Shown here: positions 11,573 through 23,100 of the stretch, one piece after another
Position numbering within the stretch: position 1 is the stretch's first letter
How the letters are laid out: each line of letters begins with the position of its first letter
Source of the DNA: Diphasiastrum complanatum
Taxonomy: Eukaryota > Streptophyta > Lycopodiopsida > Lycopodiales > Lycopodiaceae
Assembly (NCBI GenBank): GCA_029204225.1
Contig: CM055100.1
Location: 8,138,713-8,202,712, forward strand
Length of the DNA stretch: 64,000 nucleotides
Direction: 5' to 3'
The notes under the pieces: generated by a model
Told to the model about the DNA's origin: nothing
What the model saw: only the letters and a program-made list of their open reading frames with translations
The model's database searches: none
Program-made: the position numbers and the translations under genes

Positions 11573-12301
11573 CTAACATTTGTTGCTTGTATGGCTTGGT
11601 TTGAAACAGTGATCACAAGAAGAAGATTGTTGATTCGAAAACTTTGTCTTCTTGAATTTGGGTTTGTTCTTGTTTCTCTTCTTTCCTTTTGTGAAGAGGG
11701 CCTTCTCTTTATCATTGTTTCCTTCACCTTTGTCCCTCATCAATCTCTCATCATCAACAAGACTGACTACTTTGTCTAATGTCATATCTGGTAGACTCAA
11801 TATGAGCATTCTCAATGGCTGATAGGACATCGGTAGAGACTTCATGAAGTACATCAGCTACTGTGGTGTTGGGACCTGGTGCTCCTGTCATGATGCAGCG
11901 AGTTGAGCGAAGATCATTTTGATCTTCTCAACGTGCTGATCTAACTGGTTGCCATCTCATCATATGGATTGCAGCTGATCATGAAGGTGTATGACTGAAG
12001 CTACAGTCCTCACTTCATACTTCTGTTTTAGTCTTTCCCAAGTTGCATGGCTACTTTCATAGTCTTCAATCTGCATGAGTAGATCCTCATTGATGGACAA
12101 AACGATGATCACCATTGCACGCTCATCCTTTCTGATCCATTCAGCTCTCCTTGGGTCTCCCTCTGGAGGCTGCACCTCTGAGAGTTTGGTCACTGACCAG
12201 ATGCCTTCGCCCTTTAGAAGTGTTTTGATCTTGAATTTCCATATCTCGTAATTTGCGCCATCAAGACTGATTGCTACTCTTGTTTGGATTGTTGTAGCCA
12301 T
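11573..12301 (-). pseudogene. Copia gag, family D
   Basis: Starts at an ATG (12301) with MATTIQTRVAISLDGANYEIW, then KFKIKTLLKGEGIW, SHATWERLKQKYE and, after a frameshift near 11950, a second part with MYFMKSLPMSYQPLRM, a lysine-rich segment and the zinc knuckle CDHCFKPSHTSNKC (about 11575-11615). This is the normal gag order of plant copia. The primer site and LTR follow directly upstream, so the start is well supported. The frameshift makes it non-functional. Confidence 0.9.
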
Positions 12302-12349
12302 ATTGTGTTGTCTAAATCACTGCTTAAATATCAGTAGTGATAACTTGGA

Positions 12350-12362
12350 GGCTCTAATACCA
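12350..12362 (-). other. Copia primer binding site
   Basis: On the minus strand this reads TGGTATTAGAGCC, complementary to the 3' end of initiator tRNA-Met with one mismatch. It touches the LTR edge at 12363 with no gap. Confidence 0.85.
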
Positions 12363-12879
12363 TGTCGCGAACTAGTTTCATTTCATTGTCATGAACGATT
12401 TTGTTTCTTTTGAATTTTCTTTTGTGCGAAAGCTTCACAAGAATCTAGACACTCAACTACACATCACCGAACACATTCCATTATAGCAATTAAGATGACG
12501 GAAGACAAGGAGATGAACAAAAATAGAACAATTAATTATCAGTTTAATTTTTAAAGCAAGATGGTCAGTGTTTTGCTCGTTGGCGGCCTGACGCTCTACT
12601 CTTTCGCTGTGTTCTGCTCATTGGCAGACTTTCATGCACAGCTCTTTCATTTCTAGTGTTTTTTTTTTTTACTCTACTCTATGTCTCACTGTATCTCTCT
12701 GTATATATTATGATCCAGAAGAATAGTTTATATCTCCATTGTGTGGAGTTTACAAGATAGCTAAACAAAGAATTACAGGAGTAGTCAACGCTAATCAACT
12801 AATCAGTTACTCTTCGTTATTACTACCCATTTCAGTTGCGCGTGAAGTTTGAGACTCCAAGCTCGTTGAGCTCCCAACA
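12363..12879 (-). repeat. 5' LTR of copia family D
   Basis: On the plus strand it starts TGTCGCGAAC at 12363 and ends GAGCTCCCAACA at 12879, with TG...CA termini and about 517 bp. It lies next to its primer site. A poly-T run (12660) and 'gtatatattatgatcc' lie inside. No 3' partner is seen in the window. Confidence 0.75.
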
Positions 12880-13097
12880 TGGAGCATGAGAGATTTCCTT
12901 TCATTTCTTTTGTTTTCTTTCGTTTCTTTCGTTTTTGCATTGCTTTGCGATTTTTGTGATCCTAGAGGCATATTTGATTTTTGTAATCGTTCATCCTTCG
13001 AGTCAAGACACGTTGACTTTTGAATCGTTCATCCTTTGCATCGTGACAAAGTTGCAGGAGTTTACCATTTCTGACAGTGAGCCAAATGCTAAGGCCT

Positions 13098-13724
13098 CAA
13101 GGTGGAGTTTGATGGAGATTCTTGTTTGATCAAAAGGAAGGATGTCTTGATTGGAAAAGGTAAAAGGCAAGGGAAGTTGTTCAAACTAGATGCTTATTCC
13201 TATTCAAGAGGTGTGGCACAAAAGGATGGGACACCTCAACTTTAAGTCATTGGAGATAATGGCAAGAAAGAAGGTTGTGATTGGTCTTCCAAGTTCCTTA
13301 AGTGATATCAAGCATGTTTGCGAGTCTTGTACTTTGTCTAAGTCACATAGACTACCTTATAATAGATCTATTTCTAGATCTTTAAAGCCTTTTCAGCTTG
13401 TACATTCAAATATTTATGAATTTACTACAATTAGCAATAGTGGAGCTAAGATGTATGTAACATTCATTGATGATTTTAGTAGATTTTGTTGGATCTATCA
13501 CAAGGATGAAGTGCATGATGTCTTTATCAAGTTCATAAATGCAAGGGAGAACCAATTTTCCACAAAGATCAAGGGCTTGAGGAGTGACAATGGTGGTGAG
13601 TACATATCTAACAAGTTCAAGGCCTTTTGTTATGAGCATGGAATCAAGAGGGAGTTTACAACATCAAGGACCCCATACAAAATGGAGTGGCTGAAAGGAA
13701 GAATAGGACTTTATGTGAAAGTGT
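13098..13724 (+). pseudogene. Copia pre-integrase and integrase core, family A parent
   Basis: The region opens with FDGDSCLIKRKDVLIGKGKRQGKLF-like sequence, then EVWHKRMGHLNFKSLEIM, CESCTLSKSHRLPYN, the core start HSNIYEFTTISNSG, YVTFIDDFSRFCWIY and GLRSDNGGEYISNKFKAFC. The DDE core is thus partly kept. The frame ends TPYKMEWLKGRIGLYVKV, a mutated PQQNGVAERKNRTL motif, where it is cut and joined to an LTR end at 13725. The same junction motif appears at 41940-41990 in a copy whose integrase core has been deleted. Confidence 0.9.
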
Positions 13725-13909
13725 AATTGTATGGACAGAAAACATATTTTATGTTTTGGTTCATGTTTGATTAGTATCTCTTAGAGTTTACATCTCATTT
13801 GTATGTAGATACTGATTTCTCTACATTGGCAGGATTGTTGGTTTGCTCCTTATTGTAACCAAAGATCAGGGACATGGATTGGATCTTGAATGATCTGAAA
13901 TTCTTCACA
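13725..13909 (+). repeat. Family A 5' LTR, right end
   Basis: The last 185 bp of the family A LTR (shared 'acattggcaggattgttggtttgctcc' and 'ggattggatcttgaatgatctgaaattcttcaca'). It ends ...CACA at 13909, and the primer site starts at the next base. Confidence 0.85.
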
Positions 13910-13921
13910 TGGTATCAGAGC
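13910..13921 (+). other. Copia primer binding site, family A
   Basis: TGGTATCAGAGC is the exact canonical plant copia primer site (initiator tRNA-Met). It fixes the LTR end and the direction of this element. A leader of about 570 bp follows before the gag ATG. Confidence 0.95.
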
Positions 13922-14495
13922 TATTGTGTTTCAGGTTATGAAAGGATCAGCCATCTTTAGCAAGGATTTGGAGGATTACCAATGCTAGAGCATGCTAGAT
14001 TGATTTCTACTCAAGCATTTTTGCATGTGTAGAATTGATCTTTTGTAGGCCAAAACTCAATATAGGGCTATATACTTGATCAATTCCAATTTCACACTTG
14101 GATTACTAGATTTAGATGATTTTTGGTGCATTAGGAAGGTCTCATTGGAGTGTACAAGAAGATATATCAAGTTTTTAGAAATTGCATGTAGAATTTGAGA
14201 TATTCAATTTTTTGTGATTTTGTCAAAACCCTAATTTTAATTGGATCTCCAATTTGTGAGGTTACTGAACTTCATTTGAGTGTGTTTCAATCTTATAAAT
14301 TGGCAAGAATCATTAGATTGAGAATAGATCATAGGTTGATCAAGATTTCACTATTCTATGTGTTGATTTTCTAGTTAGAAGTGCTAGAAGAGATTTGAGA
14401 GGTTCCATATCTTTGTGATATCTTCTTGAGTTCATTTGTAGATAGTGATTTGTGCATTGGAACAGGTTGAAAGAAGAAGATCAGGTCACTTCAAC

Positions 14496-15285
14496 ATGGC
14501 TACAAGTGGAGGCTTTATGTTGGAGAGCAATGATAGGCTTACCTCAATCAACTATTCTACTTGGATTGTGAGGATGGAGTCCTTATTGGAGATGAATGAG
14601 TTGATGGAGATTGTTGCAGGTGTGGAGGAGAGGCCTCAAGCACTCCAAGATCAAGTGAGGTATGACAAGAGAGCAAAGAAAACTCTACACATGATCAAGA
14701 CTTACCAATGAACTTCTCAAGGAAGTTGGTAAGTGCACATCATCTTTGGAGGCTTGGGAAGTTTTGAAGAAGCTTTACGAATCCATGTCTACATCAAGAG
14801 TGCTTACTCTTAGGAGCCAAATCTTTCAAAGTTTGCAAAAGAAGGAAGAGAGTACTCGTGCTTTTGTTTTGAGGGTTAAAGCATTCAATGATGAGTTAGC
14901 ATGTATTGATGAAAGCATTAAGGAGGTAGAACTTGTTCAAGTTATACTTAATGGCTTGTTGGATGATCATGCTAATCTTGTTCAAAGTTTTTCAATTCAA
15001 AAGACTTTGCCAAGTATTGCGGATTTGCAAGAGATCTTGGTGAATGAGGAGTATAGGCTTCAATCAAGAGGAGGTGGATCTACATCGACATCTCATTATG
15101 AAGAGGATGCTATGTTCATCAAAGGCAAGTTCAAGGGCAAAGGCAAAGGCAAGTGGTCTAAAGGGCAAGATCAAGGTGAGACTTCTTCTTTTGGCAAAAA
15201 TAAAGATAAGTCTAAGCTGAAATGCTTTTATTGTGGAATCAAAGGGCATTTTGCAAATGAATGTTTGAAGAAGCAAAGAGATTAA
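14496..15285 (+). pseudogene. Copia gag, family A
   Basis: The ATG at 14496 begins MATSGGFMLESNDRLTSINY, then STWIVRMESLLEMNELMEIV, the copia gag head. A stop/frameshift at about 14709 interrupts it; the frame resumes with AWEVLKKLYESMSTSRVLTL, FQSLQKKEESTRAFVLRVKAF, IADLQEILVNEEYRLQS, a GKGKGKW basic stretch and the zinc knuckle CFYCGIKGHFANECLKK (about 15225-15275), ending at TAA 15285. The copy at 57404-57740 reads through at this last point, so the stop is a local mutation. Confidence 0.9.
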
Positions 15286-15640
15286 GGTAGCAAGCAAATC
15301 AGCTTTACTACTAATGATGAGGATCTAGGTGGTGGTGATTCTCTTTTGATGTGTTCTTCAAGTCCAATATCAAGTGAAGGTGACAAAGATTCATGGTGGA
15401 TTGATAGTGGAGGTAGTTCACACATGACTAGTCACAAGGAGTTCTTTACTTCTTTGGTCACTTATGATGGAGCCAAGAAAGCAATTCACATGGCCAATGG
15501 TGGTGAGTGTGTGATTGAAGGTATTGGTTCAATTTGTCTCTCTACTAGTAGGAAAGCAAGACTTGATGGTGTTCTTTACATTCCCTAACTTTCAAAGAAT
15601 TTGCTAAGTGTTGGTCAAATATAGAGAAAGGATACATGGT
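15286..15640 (+). pseudogene. Copia protease, family A
   Basis: WWIDSGGSSHMTSHKEFF carries the retropepsin D-S-G motif, followed by IHMANGGECVIEGIGSICLS and LDGVLYIP, then a stop (the minus copy at 57164-57379 continues SLSKNLLSVGQMIKR). Several stops to 15640. It would cleave the polyprotein. Confidence 0.85.
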
Positions 15641-16245
15641 AAAGTTTGGTGGTGATGCTTGTTTCATTACAAAGGAAGAAATCTTGATTGCTAGGGGCAA
15701 TAGACAAGGTAGACTTTTCAAGCTTGATGCTTTTGTTATGGCTAACAAAAAGGAGATTGGTCTCAACTTTCCAAAGTTACCTTTTAGCATCAATAAGATT
15801 GGTGAATCTTATGCAAAGTCTAAAAAGCTTCCTTATGCTAGATCTAGGTCAAGATCTAATATGCTTCTTGGAGATGTTCATCTTTGTGCTAACTTGGATA
15901 GTATTGAGGATAATGATGGTGTTTCAATGGTTCTTCATGGCAAGTGAAAGCATGCAAAAGGTAAGGAAAGAGCTAACTTCATCAATGGAGGTGAAGGTTC
16001 TTCCTTGGAAAAGATTGTTGTTAATAATTTATTTGATCATATGGAAAAGGATGTTGCTAGTTGCATGCATGAAGGAGGCGGTTCTTCTACATTCTTTTGT
16101 TATGATTCCAAGAAAGTCATTTTTCCAGCAAGTGGAGTCACATGTCTTCATAAAGAGAGTAGATCAAATAGTTCTATCAAGAGACTTGGTGAGGAAGATA
16201 GTCACAAGTCAAGAAGAAGAGAAGTATTCCACTACATGTACTTGT
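15636..16245 (+). pseudogene. Family A derivative: unrecognised region after protease
   Basis: It begins with the pre-integrase strand MVKFGGDACFITKEEILIAR and GRLFKLDAFVMANK. Then, instead of the usual HxxxH-CxxC integrase finger, comes sequence that I cannot place: FSINKIGESYAKSKKLPYA, RSRSRSNMLLGDVHLC and SSLEKIVVNNLFDHMEKDVA. The same sequence, better preserved, is at 56500-57160 on the minus strand. The similarity stops at about 16245, where LTR-like sequence begins. Confidence 0.75.
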
Positions 16246-16845
16246 GATCTCCTAAGGTGTGTAGATGCACCAAGATCAAGACTAGATTGAGATTCAAGAT
16301 CTATCTTTGATTCTATGGCAAAAACACACTACTACATGCATTCAATCACTTCCAACTCTCACTCACATGTGTGGGAAGTGTTCCAAAAGTATTCTAAGTA
16401 AAAACAAGCTGCTCTCCTTGGGAGAGAGAGAAAAACCATCATGAGCTCTCGGGTAGAGAGAGAAAGCTAGAAATTCAATGACACTCAAAATCCACTCAAT
16501 CTCAAAATAAATTAGATCCAAAATGAGGAGTACAATAATACTAGTAGATCCACGAGCTACCACTATGCTTACTATGATTGGACCACACTTTGTCACCTCT
16601 TAGTCCTATTGGGCCATTGATCTATGCACCTCCTAATTCTATTGGACTATATTCAAGCACACCTCAAATTCCTATTGGACCACACATGGTTCCACCTCTA
16701 AATCCTATTGGACCTCTATATCAAACATTTTGATTTACTTTACAATTCTCCACACGTGGGAACATCCTCCACACATGTGAGATTCACTCACAAACTTCTA
16801 TCATAGAAAATACCAAGCTAGATTTTTGCCAATTTCTCACAGGGT
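16245..16845 (-). repeat. LTR-like fragment related to family E
   Basis: The right end ('ataccaagctagatttttgcc' ... 'tttctcaca' at about 16845) resembles the LTR end at 20800-20841, and both carry CCACACATGTG motifs just before it. It is wedged between family A sequences. 'cctattggacca' recurs four times at 16605-16710. Confidence 0.45.
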
Positions 16846-17270
16846 TTACATTTTGGAGGGAAAGCCAAGTGGCCAAATAGGGTTTGGAAACTCTATAAAA
16901 GGATGTAACTCGTGGAGAGACACATCTTCTCTCTTCTCTCTCTCATTTCATCGTTATACATGGTTCCCTTTGGTTCTACTACTCATTGGTGCACTATCTT
17001 GGTGATATCTTGCAATCTTGTGTGAGGAATGCTCATATTTTGCTATTTTCGGTTCCGCACATGTGAAATACAGTAGGGTACTATAATTGTACAGACAACA
17101 AACATATTTTATGTTTTGGTTCATGTTTGATCAGTATCTATTAGAGTTTACATCGCATTTTGTATGTAGATGCTGATTTTTTTACATTGGCAAGATTGTT
17201 GGTTTGCTCCTTATTGTAACCAAAGATTAGGGGCATGAATTGGATCTTGAATGGTCTGAAATTCTTCACA
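16846..17270 (+). repeat. Family A LTR, truncated at 5' end
   Basis: From 'gggtttacattttggagggaaagcc' to '...gaaattcttcaca' at 17270, colinear with 24384-24807. It has the TATA-like 'ctataaaagg' near 16895 and the CT-rich block. No primer site follows, so it behaves as a solo or 3' LTR fragment. Confidence 0.85.
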
Positions 17271-17440
17271 AAAAGTAGGTAGATAGAGTTGCATATCTTC
17301 ACATGCAAAGTGTTAGGTTTCACATTTCAGGTAGATACAACACTTAGAAGTGTAAAAGTATGATTGGAGGCTTGTGCTACTACGAGCTAGTACCATCACT
17401 ATATATGTATATGGGATCTCTCACAAATTTTGATGACGAA

Positions 17441-17745
17441 TCAAGCATTGAGGCTATCTTCTTGTCAATTTGGATTTTGCACTTTTAAGCTTGAATTGCT
17501 ATTCTCTCTCTAACTCAAGTAGATTGCTTTCTCTCATACTTGAACATTTATGTACTTTTCCCACACGTGTGAAAGTATTCATAGTTTTGAAGATGAATCA
17601 AGCATTGAGGCTATCTTCTTGTCAATTTGGATTTTGCACTTTTAAGCTTGAATTGTTATTCTCTCTCTAACTCGAGTAGATTGCTTTCTCTCATACTTGA
17701 ACATTTATGTACTTTTCCCACACGTGTGAAAGTATTCATACTTTG
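17441..17745 (+). repeat. Tandem duplication, 157-bp unit
   Basis: The stretch from 'tcaagcattgaggctatctt' to 'cacacgtgtgaaagtattcat' occurs twice with starts at 17441 and 17598 and only a few differences. Each unit ends in the CACACGTGTGAA motif also seen in the LTRs. Confidence 0.9.
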
Positions 17746-20120
17746 ATAATTAGCATTCTAGATTGTGATCTAGCCATAGAATGTAGAGATAGATTGTGAA
17801 TTTCACTATACAATTGATCTATGACACAAAACTTAGTAAGACCATTCACACAATTATTGTACATCCCACATGTGTGAACTTGCTGATTTTTGTCAATGGT
17901 GACACTTCACAATCAGCTGACATATTAGTTAGTTGGTTAAGTAGTTTCTACGCTCATGACAAGTTTATTTTCCAACAAGTGTACTTTCGTTTTAGAGTTC
18001 ATTAATGATGAAATTAATGATGCATGTCAGTTCTTTTCAATGTTTTATGACTCTAGGCTATGTTTTGGTCAAAATTGCTTGGTTTTTCATGCTTTCTAGC
18101 ACAAAATAGATAGTAAGAACCAAATTCTAGCAAGATCAGACCAATTAGATGGTTGTAATTCTGTAAATTGGTTTGCATGTGTTAGAAAAAGAGTTGTATG
18201 TCATGAATTTCCACTTTATTGTGATGAAAAAAATCGGAAAATAGCCCAAAATCATCATTTTTGCTTGTTTTTTCATAAAGTCTGATAGTAGATGGCTGTA
18301 AAACACATGTAGAGCTTGTAAAGAGGTGTATCAAGGTCTTTTGAAGCTTTCCCTGAAGTTAGAACCAAGAATTCCAGCAATTCAACTTGTAGGAAGTCAA
18401 AAAAGTTCAAAAAATGACCATTTTTGGTGATTTTTGGGGCATGGATCTCTCCAAATCCATAAGGATATCATTATGGAATTATTTATAGCATGATTAGCAT
18501 TCCTTTTTACCTTCCCAGCAAGCTACCAGACCTGTAAAAGGATGGCCGGTGGCTTATGCACCATCTCCATCAAGTTTGAAGCTATTTTGACTTCTAAAAA
18601 TCAAGAGATCTTTGTTCTCAGCCTATACTGCTTCTTAGGATTAGTATGAATGCTTCATGGAAGTCTAATTGATTGTTTAAGCTATTGGTAGCATCAATTT
18701 TGTGCTGGAATGGATGTTTGCAAGTTTTTGCATGATTTTGTCTCGTGGAAATGTGCCCTATTACAAAGTTTTTGACACTCTGATCTCACACGTGTGAAGC
18801 CTAGGTGGCAGGCTGATGTGGCAAGCATCTTGTTCACTTGGTCTCCCTCTGTACTCAGCTATTTTTTGTGTCATGTAGCCAAATTTATGATCATTTGAAA
18901 TTTTGCAGTTTTGCGAATAAAATTGACAAAATTTGAAATTGTTCTATTTGCATGCCAGTCATTTCTCTAATTTGCAGTATTGTGCTTGCATGGATTGGTT
19001 GCATGATTATTCTCAGAGTGATTCTAACATGCATGATGGATTTACAATCGATTTGAGTGGTTATACGCATGTGCTCTGACAGTTGGGTCACAAATTATGG
19101 ATATTGGCTGACAATTTTCGTAAACTGAAGTTTACGTAAAACATTTCGGAATGACGTTTTGTGAGTAATGTAGTGTGCCTTGCATGCCAGTTTGACATTG
19201 AGTTAGTAACATTAGGAATCGGACAGTATTTCGATTTTTCGATTTTGATTACCTTCTGTACTAGCAGTATTTTCGTCAGAATTTTTGAATTACGTACAAT
19301 AAAGCAAAGATTGAGCTATTATTTTTTTTTAATTTTGGAGTGGGAACTCCCAGATTGAAAGTTAAAAATTTTAATTATTTTCTTTTTTGTTGAAATTCAA
19401 TTTGGTTAAAAATTGGAATCAGTTTGATAGTTTTCTAATCGATGATGATTGCTAAAAATCAGTAAAGTGAACGTTTGTGCAAGATACTCATCAAATTTGA
19501 ATTAAAATTGTCAAATAATATGAAATGACTAGATTGAATGAGTGACAATAGTATTCTTTATCTAGACAGTAAATCTGACAGGATACGATTCAAGAATTAC
19601 TGAAATCCTATTGGTGGGATTTCCATTCATGTAATTTTATATTTTGTGTTTAGATAGGTTTGGTCAATATTAACAAAATAATGTCAAACCAGTCAATAAA
19701 AAAAACAGGTGGATAAATTTGTAATAATAGGAATTACATAACTGATTTCATTTTCAATAAAATCCTATGGTGAAGTATATTCAAAAGATCAGACTAGTAT
19801 TGTTTCACAAACTAGTAGATGATTTTTAATATATTAGATATTCAGCCCATGTATAGGACATGAATGAAATTGTTTTAGACTTTTTCCTACAGTAATTAAT
19901 TTTTAAACATTTACTAATGTCATTACGTCTTCTTATTACCTTAGTTGAAATAGATTTTTAGGGAACTGAAAATTCTAAGGAGAGAAGAAGAGTGGACATC
20001 AGAGGTAGTAATGTGCAAAAAGTACAAAAAGGACCAAGAGTGGATCCTAATCTGATCTTCAAGAGGGATTGGTTGTCAGATTACTTGATCTATCAATCTA
20101 CTTCAGATTAAGATCAATCT
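17746..20120. other. No recognisable gene; LTR/leader-like AT-rich DNA
   Basis: No coding frame above noise. Several CACA[CT]GTG motifs occur (17865, 18788). 'aaaaaatgaccatttttggtgatttttggggc' near 18410 is self-similar. It could be degraded retrotransposon leader or LTR sequence. Confidence 0.3.
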
Positions 20121-20841
20121 AGATCAATTCTAGACACAAAATCCTAACAAGAACCATCATTAATTGAAGGTAAGTGTACTTTATGGTTTCACACGTGTGA
20201 AATACTGCCTGAGTACGGACTCCAACCTGAAAATCAAGTACACATTGATAGAACCTCAAAACAATCAAAACAAATGTAGACAAATGGAGAGAATCACTCA
20301 AAATTGCTTCCAAAACCAAGATTGGTGTCTCACATTGATTATGGCCAAATGTGGCTCTATATATACAATAAGTGGGAGCTCGTGGTACTGATCATCTCTC
20401 TGATCCCACATGTGTGAAGGTGCTTTTTCATATGATGATTCATCATGCAAAACTGACACTTGGACAAAACCTTCTATTTTGAGCACTTTTGGTCCATTTT
20501 CCTTATATATGGAGATCTACTTGGAAATCTTCTAGAAGTCAAAATTCGCCTACTTCAGCTTATTCCACACATGTGATCTGTCCTCTACACATGGGATATG
20601 ACACCTAACCAAAGGATGTGGCTCATGCAATCAATAGATTGATGCCATGTGTCATATATCTAGAAAACTAGTTTTTGGCTTTCTTAGCCACTAGAACTTG
20701 AATTAAATCATATGTACAACCTATATGATTATGGTACATGACAAGTACACTATTTTCACACATGGGAACAGGCTCCACACATGTGTGTTTATCTATATAC
20801 AAGATTTTTGGCCTCTACCAAGCTTATTTTTGCATTTTTCA
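20120..20841 (-). repeat. 3' LTR of family E derivative
   Basis: On the plus strand it ends 'gcatttttca' at 20841, followed directly by CACTCCTCCTC, the complement of a polypurine tract (GAGGAGGAGTG). The TG...CA layout implies that a minus-strand LTR starts here. The far end is not fixed. It holds four CACA[CT]GTG-type motifs (20190, 20407, 20570, 20780). Confidence 0.55.
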
Positions 20842-22400
20842 CACTCCTCCTCAAAAATCTAGCTTGGTAAATCTAGCTTGATGGAAAACATGATGATCTT
20901 GAACTTGACTCCATGGGCTGAATTGGTCTTTGTTGGTTCAGAAAGTGTGAAGATAAGCCAATGAGCTTGATGTTGATCTAAAATCACCATATCCATGATA
21001 GTGCTTCTTTGATGTTGACATCTTTGATGAGCTTGAGAGCTTTGCACCATCCTAGCTCCTCCAAAATTGATTCCTTCCAATTTTCGTGTAGATGCTTGAC
21101 CTTGAGGCTTGCTTCTTCACATGAGATATGCTCCTCTTTCCCTTGAAATGTGAGCCACATGGGTTCAACCATGTTTCTTGAGTTTCTTTTTGGAATCACA
21201 ACTTGAGAAGGTCTCTCCTCCTCAATCCTTGGCACACTTGAACCTTGAGATGACTCCTTAAGATCCTCTTCATGATGCTCCTTCTTGATGGAAATATGAG
21301 ACCTTCATGTCTCATAATGATCACAAAAAGTATGAACATTCAATATGCACTTCCTATGATTATCAAGATTACTTATGCTAGAAACATAAGTCCAAAAATC
21401 ACCACAACTTGGCATGATTTTTCCAATATTGAAATCAAAAGGTATCTCCATCTCAATAAGGCTAACTACTTGCTTATGGATATAAGTGTCCACTTTGGAT
21501 GCTTCACTTATTCTCATAAGAAGTTTACAACTTGCCTTTAGGATTGAAAACATACAATTTTCATCTTTATGAATGAACACATCATTCATGATCTTATTGA
21601 AACCAAAAGATCCTACATTATGAAGATATTTCCATTTCCTTGACTTCATAACTAATGTAAGCTTACAAGGAAAACATATTTTGCTATCTTTTAAGGCATC
21701 GCACTCAACTAGTATTGCCTTAATCCACCTTTGAGATACAAAAATCTCTTCAAAGCAAAATGGTTCTTCATAAGTTGACATGAGAGCATAAATGAAACTA
21801 TTTTCATTTTGTGATTGCTCCTTATTCTTGATTTATTTCTCTTGGATAATAATAATAAGTTTGAACTTATCTAAAGTTCCAAGCAAAATACTTTCCAAGG
21901 ACATAAAATAAATCCAAGCTACTTTCATGAAAGTGACATCTATCTTTGCATCTTGAACCAAACAATGCACTTCCAAATGAAAAATTTCAAAAGATTCAAC
22001 ATGTGTTGTGATGGACTCTTGAAGACAAATCTTGCAAGTCCTTGTGAGACTCCAAGCCTCATTCACCTTTCCACAAAGGAAACACCTTTCCTTGGACTTG
22101 TCCTTCTTGTATTTGCATTTTGAACTTGAAGCTCCATCCTTCACCTCGGCCCCCTTGCTTTGGTTCTCCTTGGATGGATTGGTCTTCTTTTTGTAGCATC
22201 TTGAGAAAATATATCCTCCCTTGCCACAAAGGTTGCACTTAGGATCCTTTCTTTCCTTCAATAGGATGCCACCTATTGATGCCATGTGAATAAAAACATG
22301 TGATATGATTCTACAAATGTAATTTGTGACTTTCAAGAGACTAGATTTGAACATCTTCAACAATCTAGAAGGATCTACAAAAGGTCTAGCTCACAAACCT
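20842..22400 (-). pseudogene. Family E retroelement interior with gag-like knuckles
   Basis: Read from 22363 down: a frame with two CCHC-like knuckles (CNLCGKGGYIFSRCYKK; CFLCGK...), a lysine-rich linker, then a second frame (21305-21781) that starts EPFCFEEIFVSQRWIKAILV and ECDALKDSKI, the stretch that normally precedes copia RT. Instead of RT it continues with protein-like but unfamiliar sequence (WKYLHNVGSFGFNKIMNDVF). A third frame (20984-21235) follows, then the polypurine tract at 20842-20852. No RT catalytic box is seen. It looks like a non-autonomous copia relative, parallel to family A. Confidence 0.6.
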
Positions 22401-22487
22401 AAGAATCAATCTTCACAATAATGACTAGTCACTTGGAAACTTTGCTTTGATCACTAAGACAAAAGCACACAATCTTTGAATCAAATA

Positions 22488-23100
22488 GGTGGCCGAGTGC
22501 TATTTTGGATGGAAGGACACCTTTTGAGATGCTATTCAAGAGGAGGCCTAGTGTCAACTTTCTAAGAACCTTTGGATGCACATGCTATGTCAACATTACT
22601 CTTGATGATAGGACCAAGGAGGATCCATATTTAAAAAGAGGTATTTTTGTTGGATATAGTGAGGTGGTGAGTAAAGCCTACAAGGTTTACGTTCCTTCTA
22701 CTGACAAAGTGATTGTTGGTAGAGATGTCATCTTTGATGAGGGAAACATTTTAAAAGTGTCTTCAAGCATGATTGGTGGTGATGTGGATGGATCTAACAT
22801 TCTTGATGTTGATGAAAAGGATCCTACTTTGGATGGTGATGATGATGGACCTTCATCAAGTCAAAAGCCTTGAAGGAGAACATCAAGGGAAAGACAAGTA
22901 CCTTCAAGGATCACATATGATCAAAAGGGTAAGCAAGTAGTTTCTAGAAATTATGTTGCTTTCCTAACCTCTTTGGATGAGCCTACAAGTGTAGGTCAAG
23001 CAAGGAAAGAAGAGGAGTGGTTTCATTCAATGGATCTTGAGTATCGAACTCTTATGAAGAGTGGAACATCTTTTAGAGGATTTTCTTGTGTACATGGAGC
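22488..23100 (+). pseudogene. Copia integrase C-terminus, family A
   Basis: The frame reads ILDGRTPFEMLFKRRPSVNF, RTFGCTCYVNITLDDRTKED, GIFVGYSEVVSKAYKVYVP and IVGRDVIFDEGNI, then an acidic stretch ending PSSSQKP and a stop at 22871-22873. After it, RTSRERQVPSRITYD and EEWFHSMDLEYRTLMKSGTS match the strand just before copia RT. It is 5'-truncated at 22488 and is almost identical to 42067-42460, so the two copies are young relative to the rest. Confidence 0.9.
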
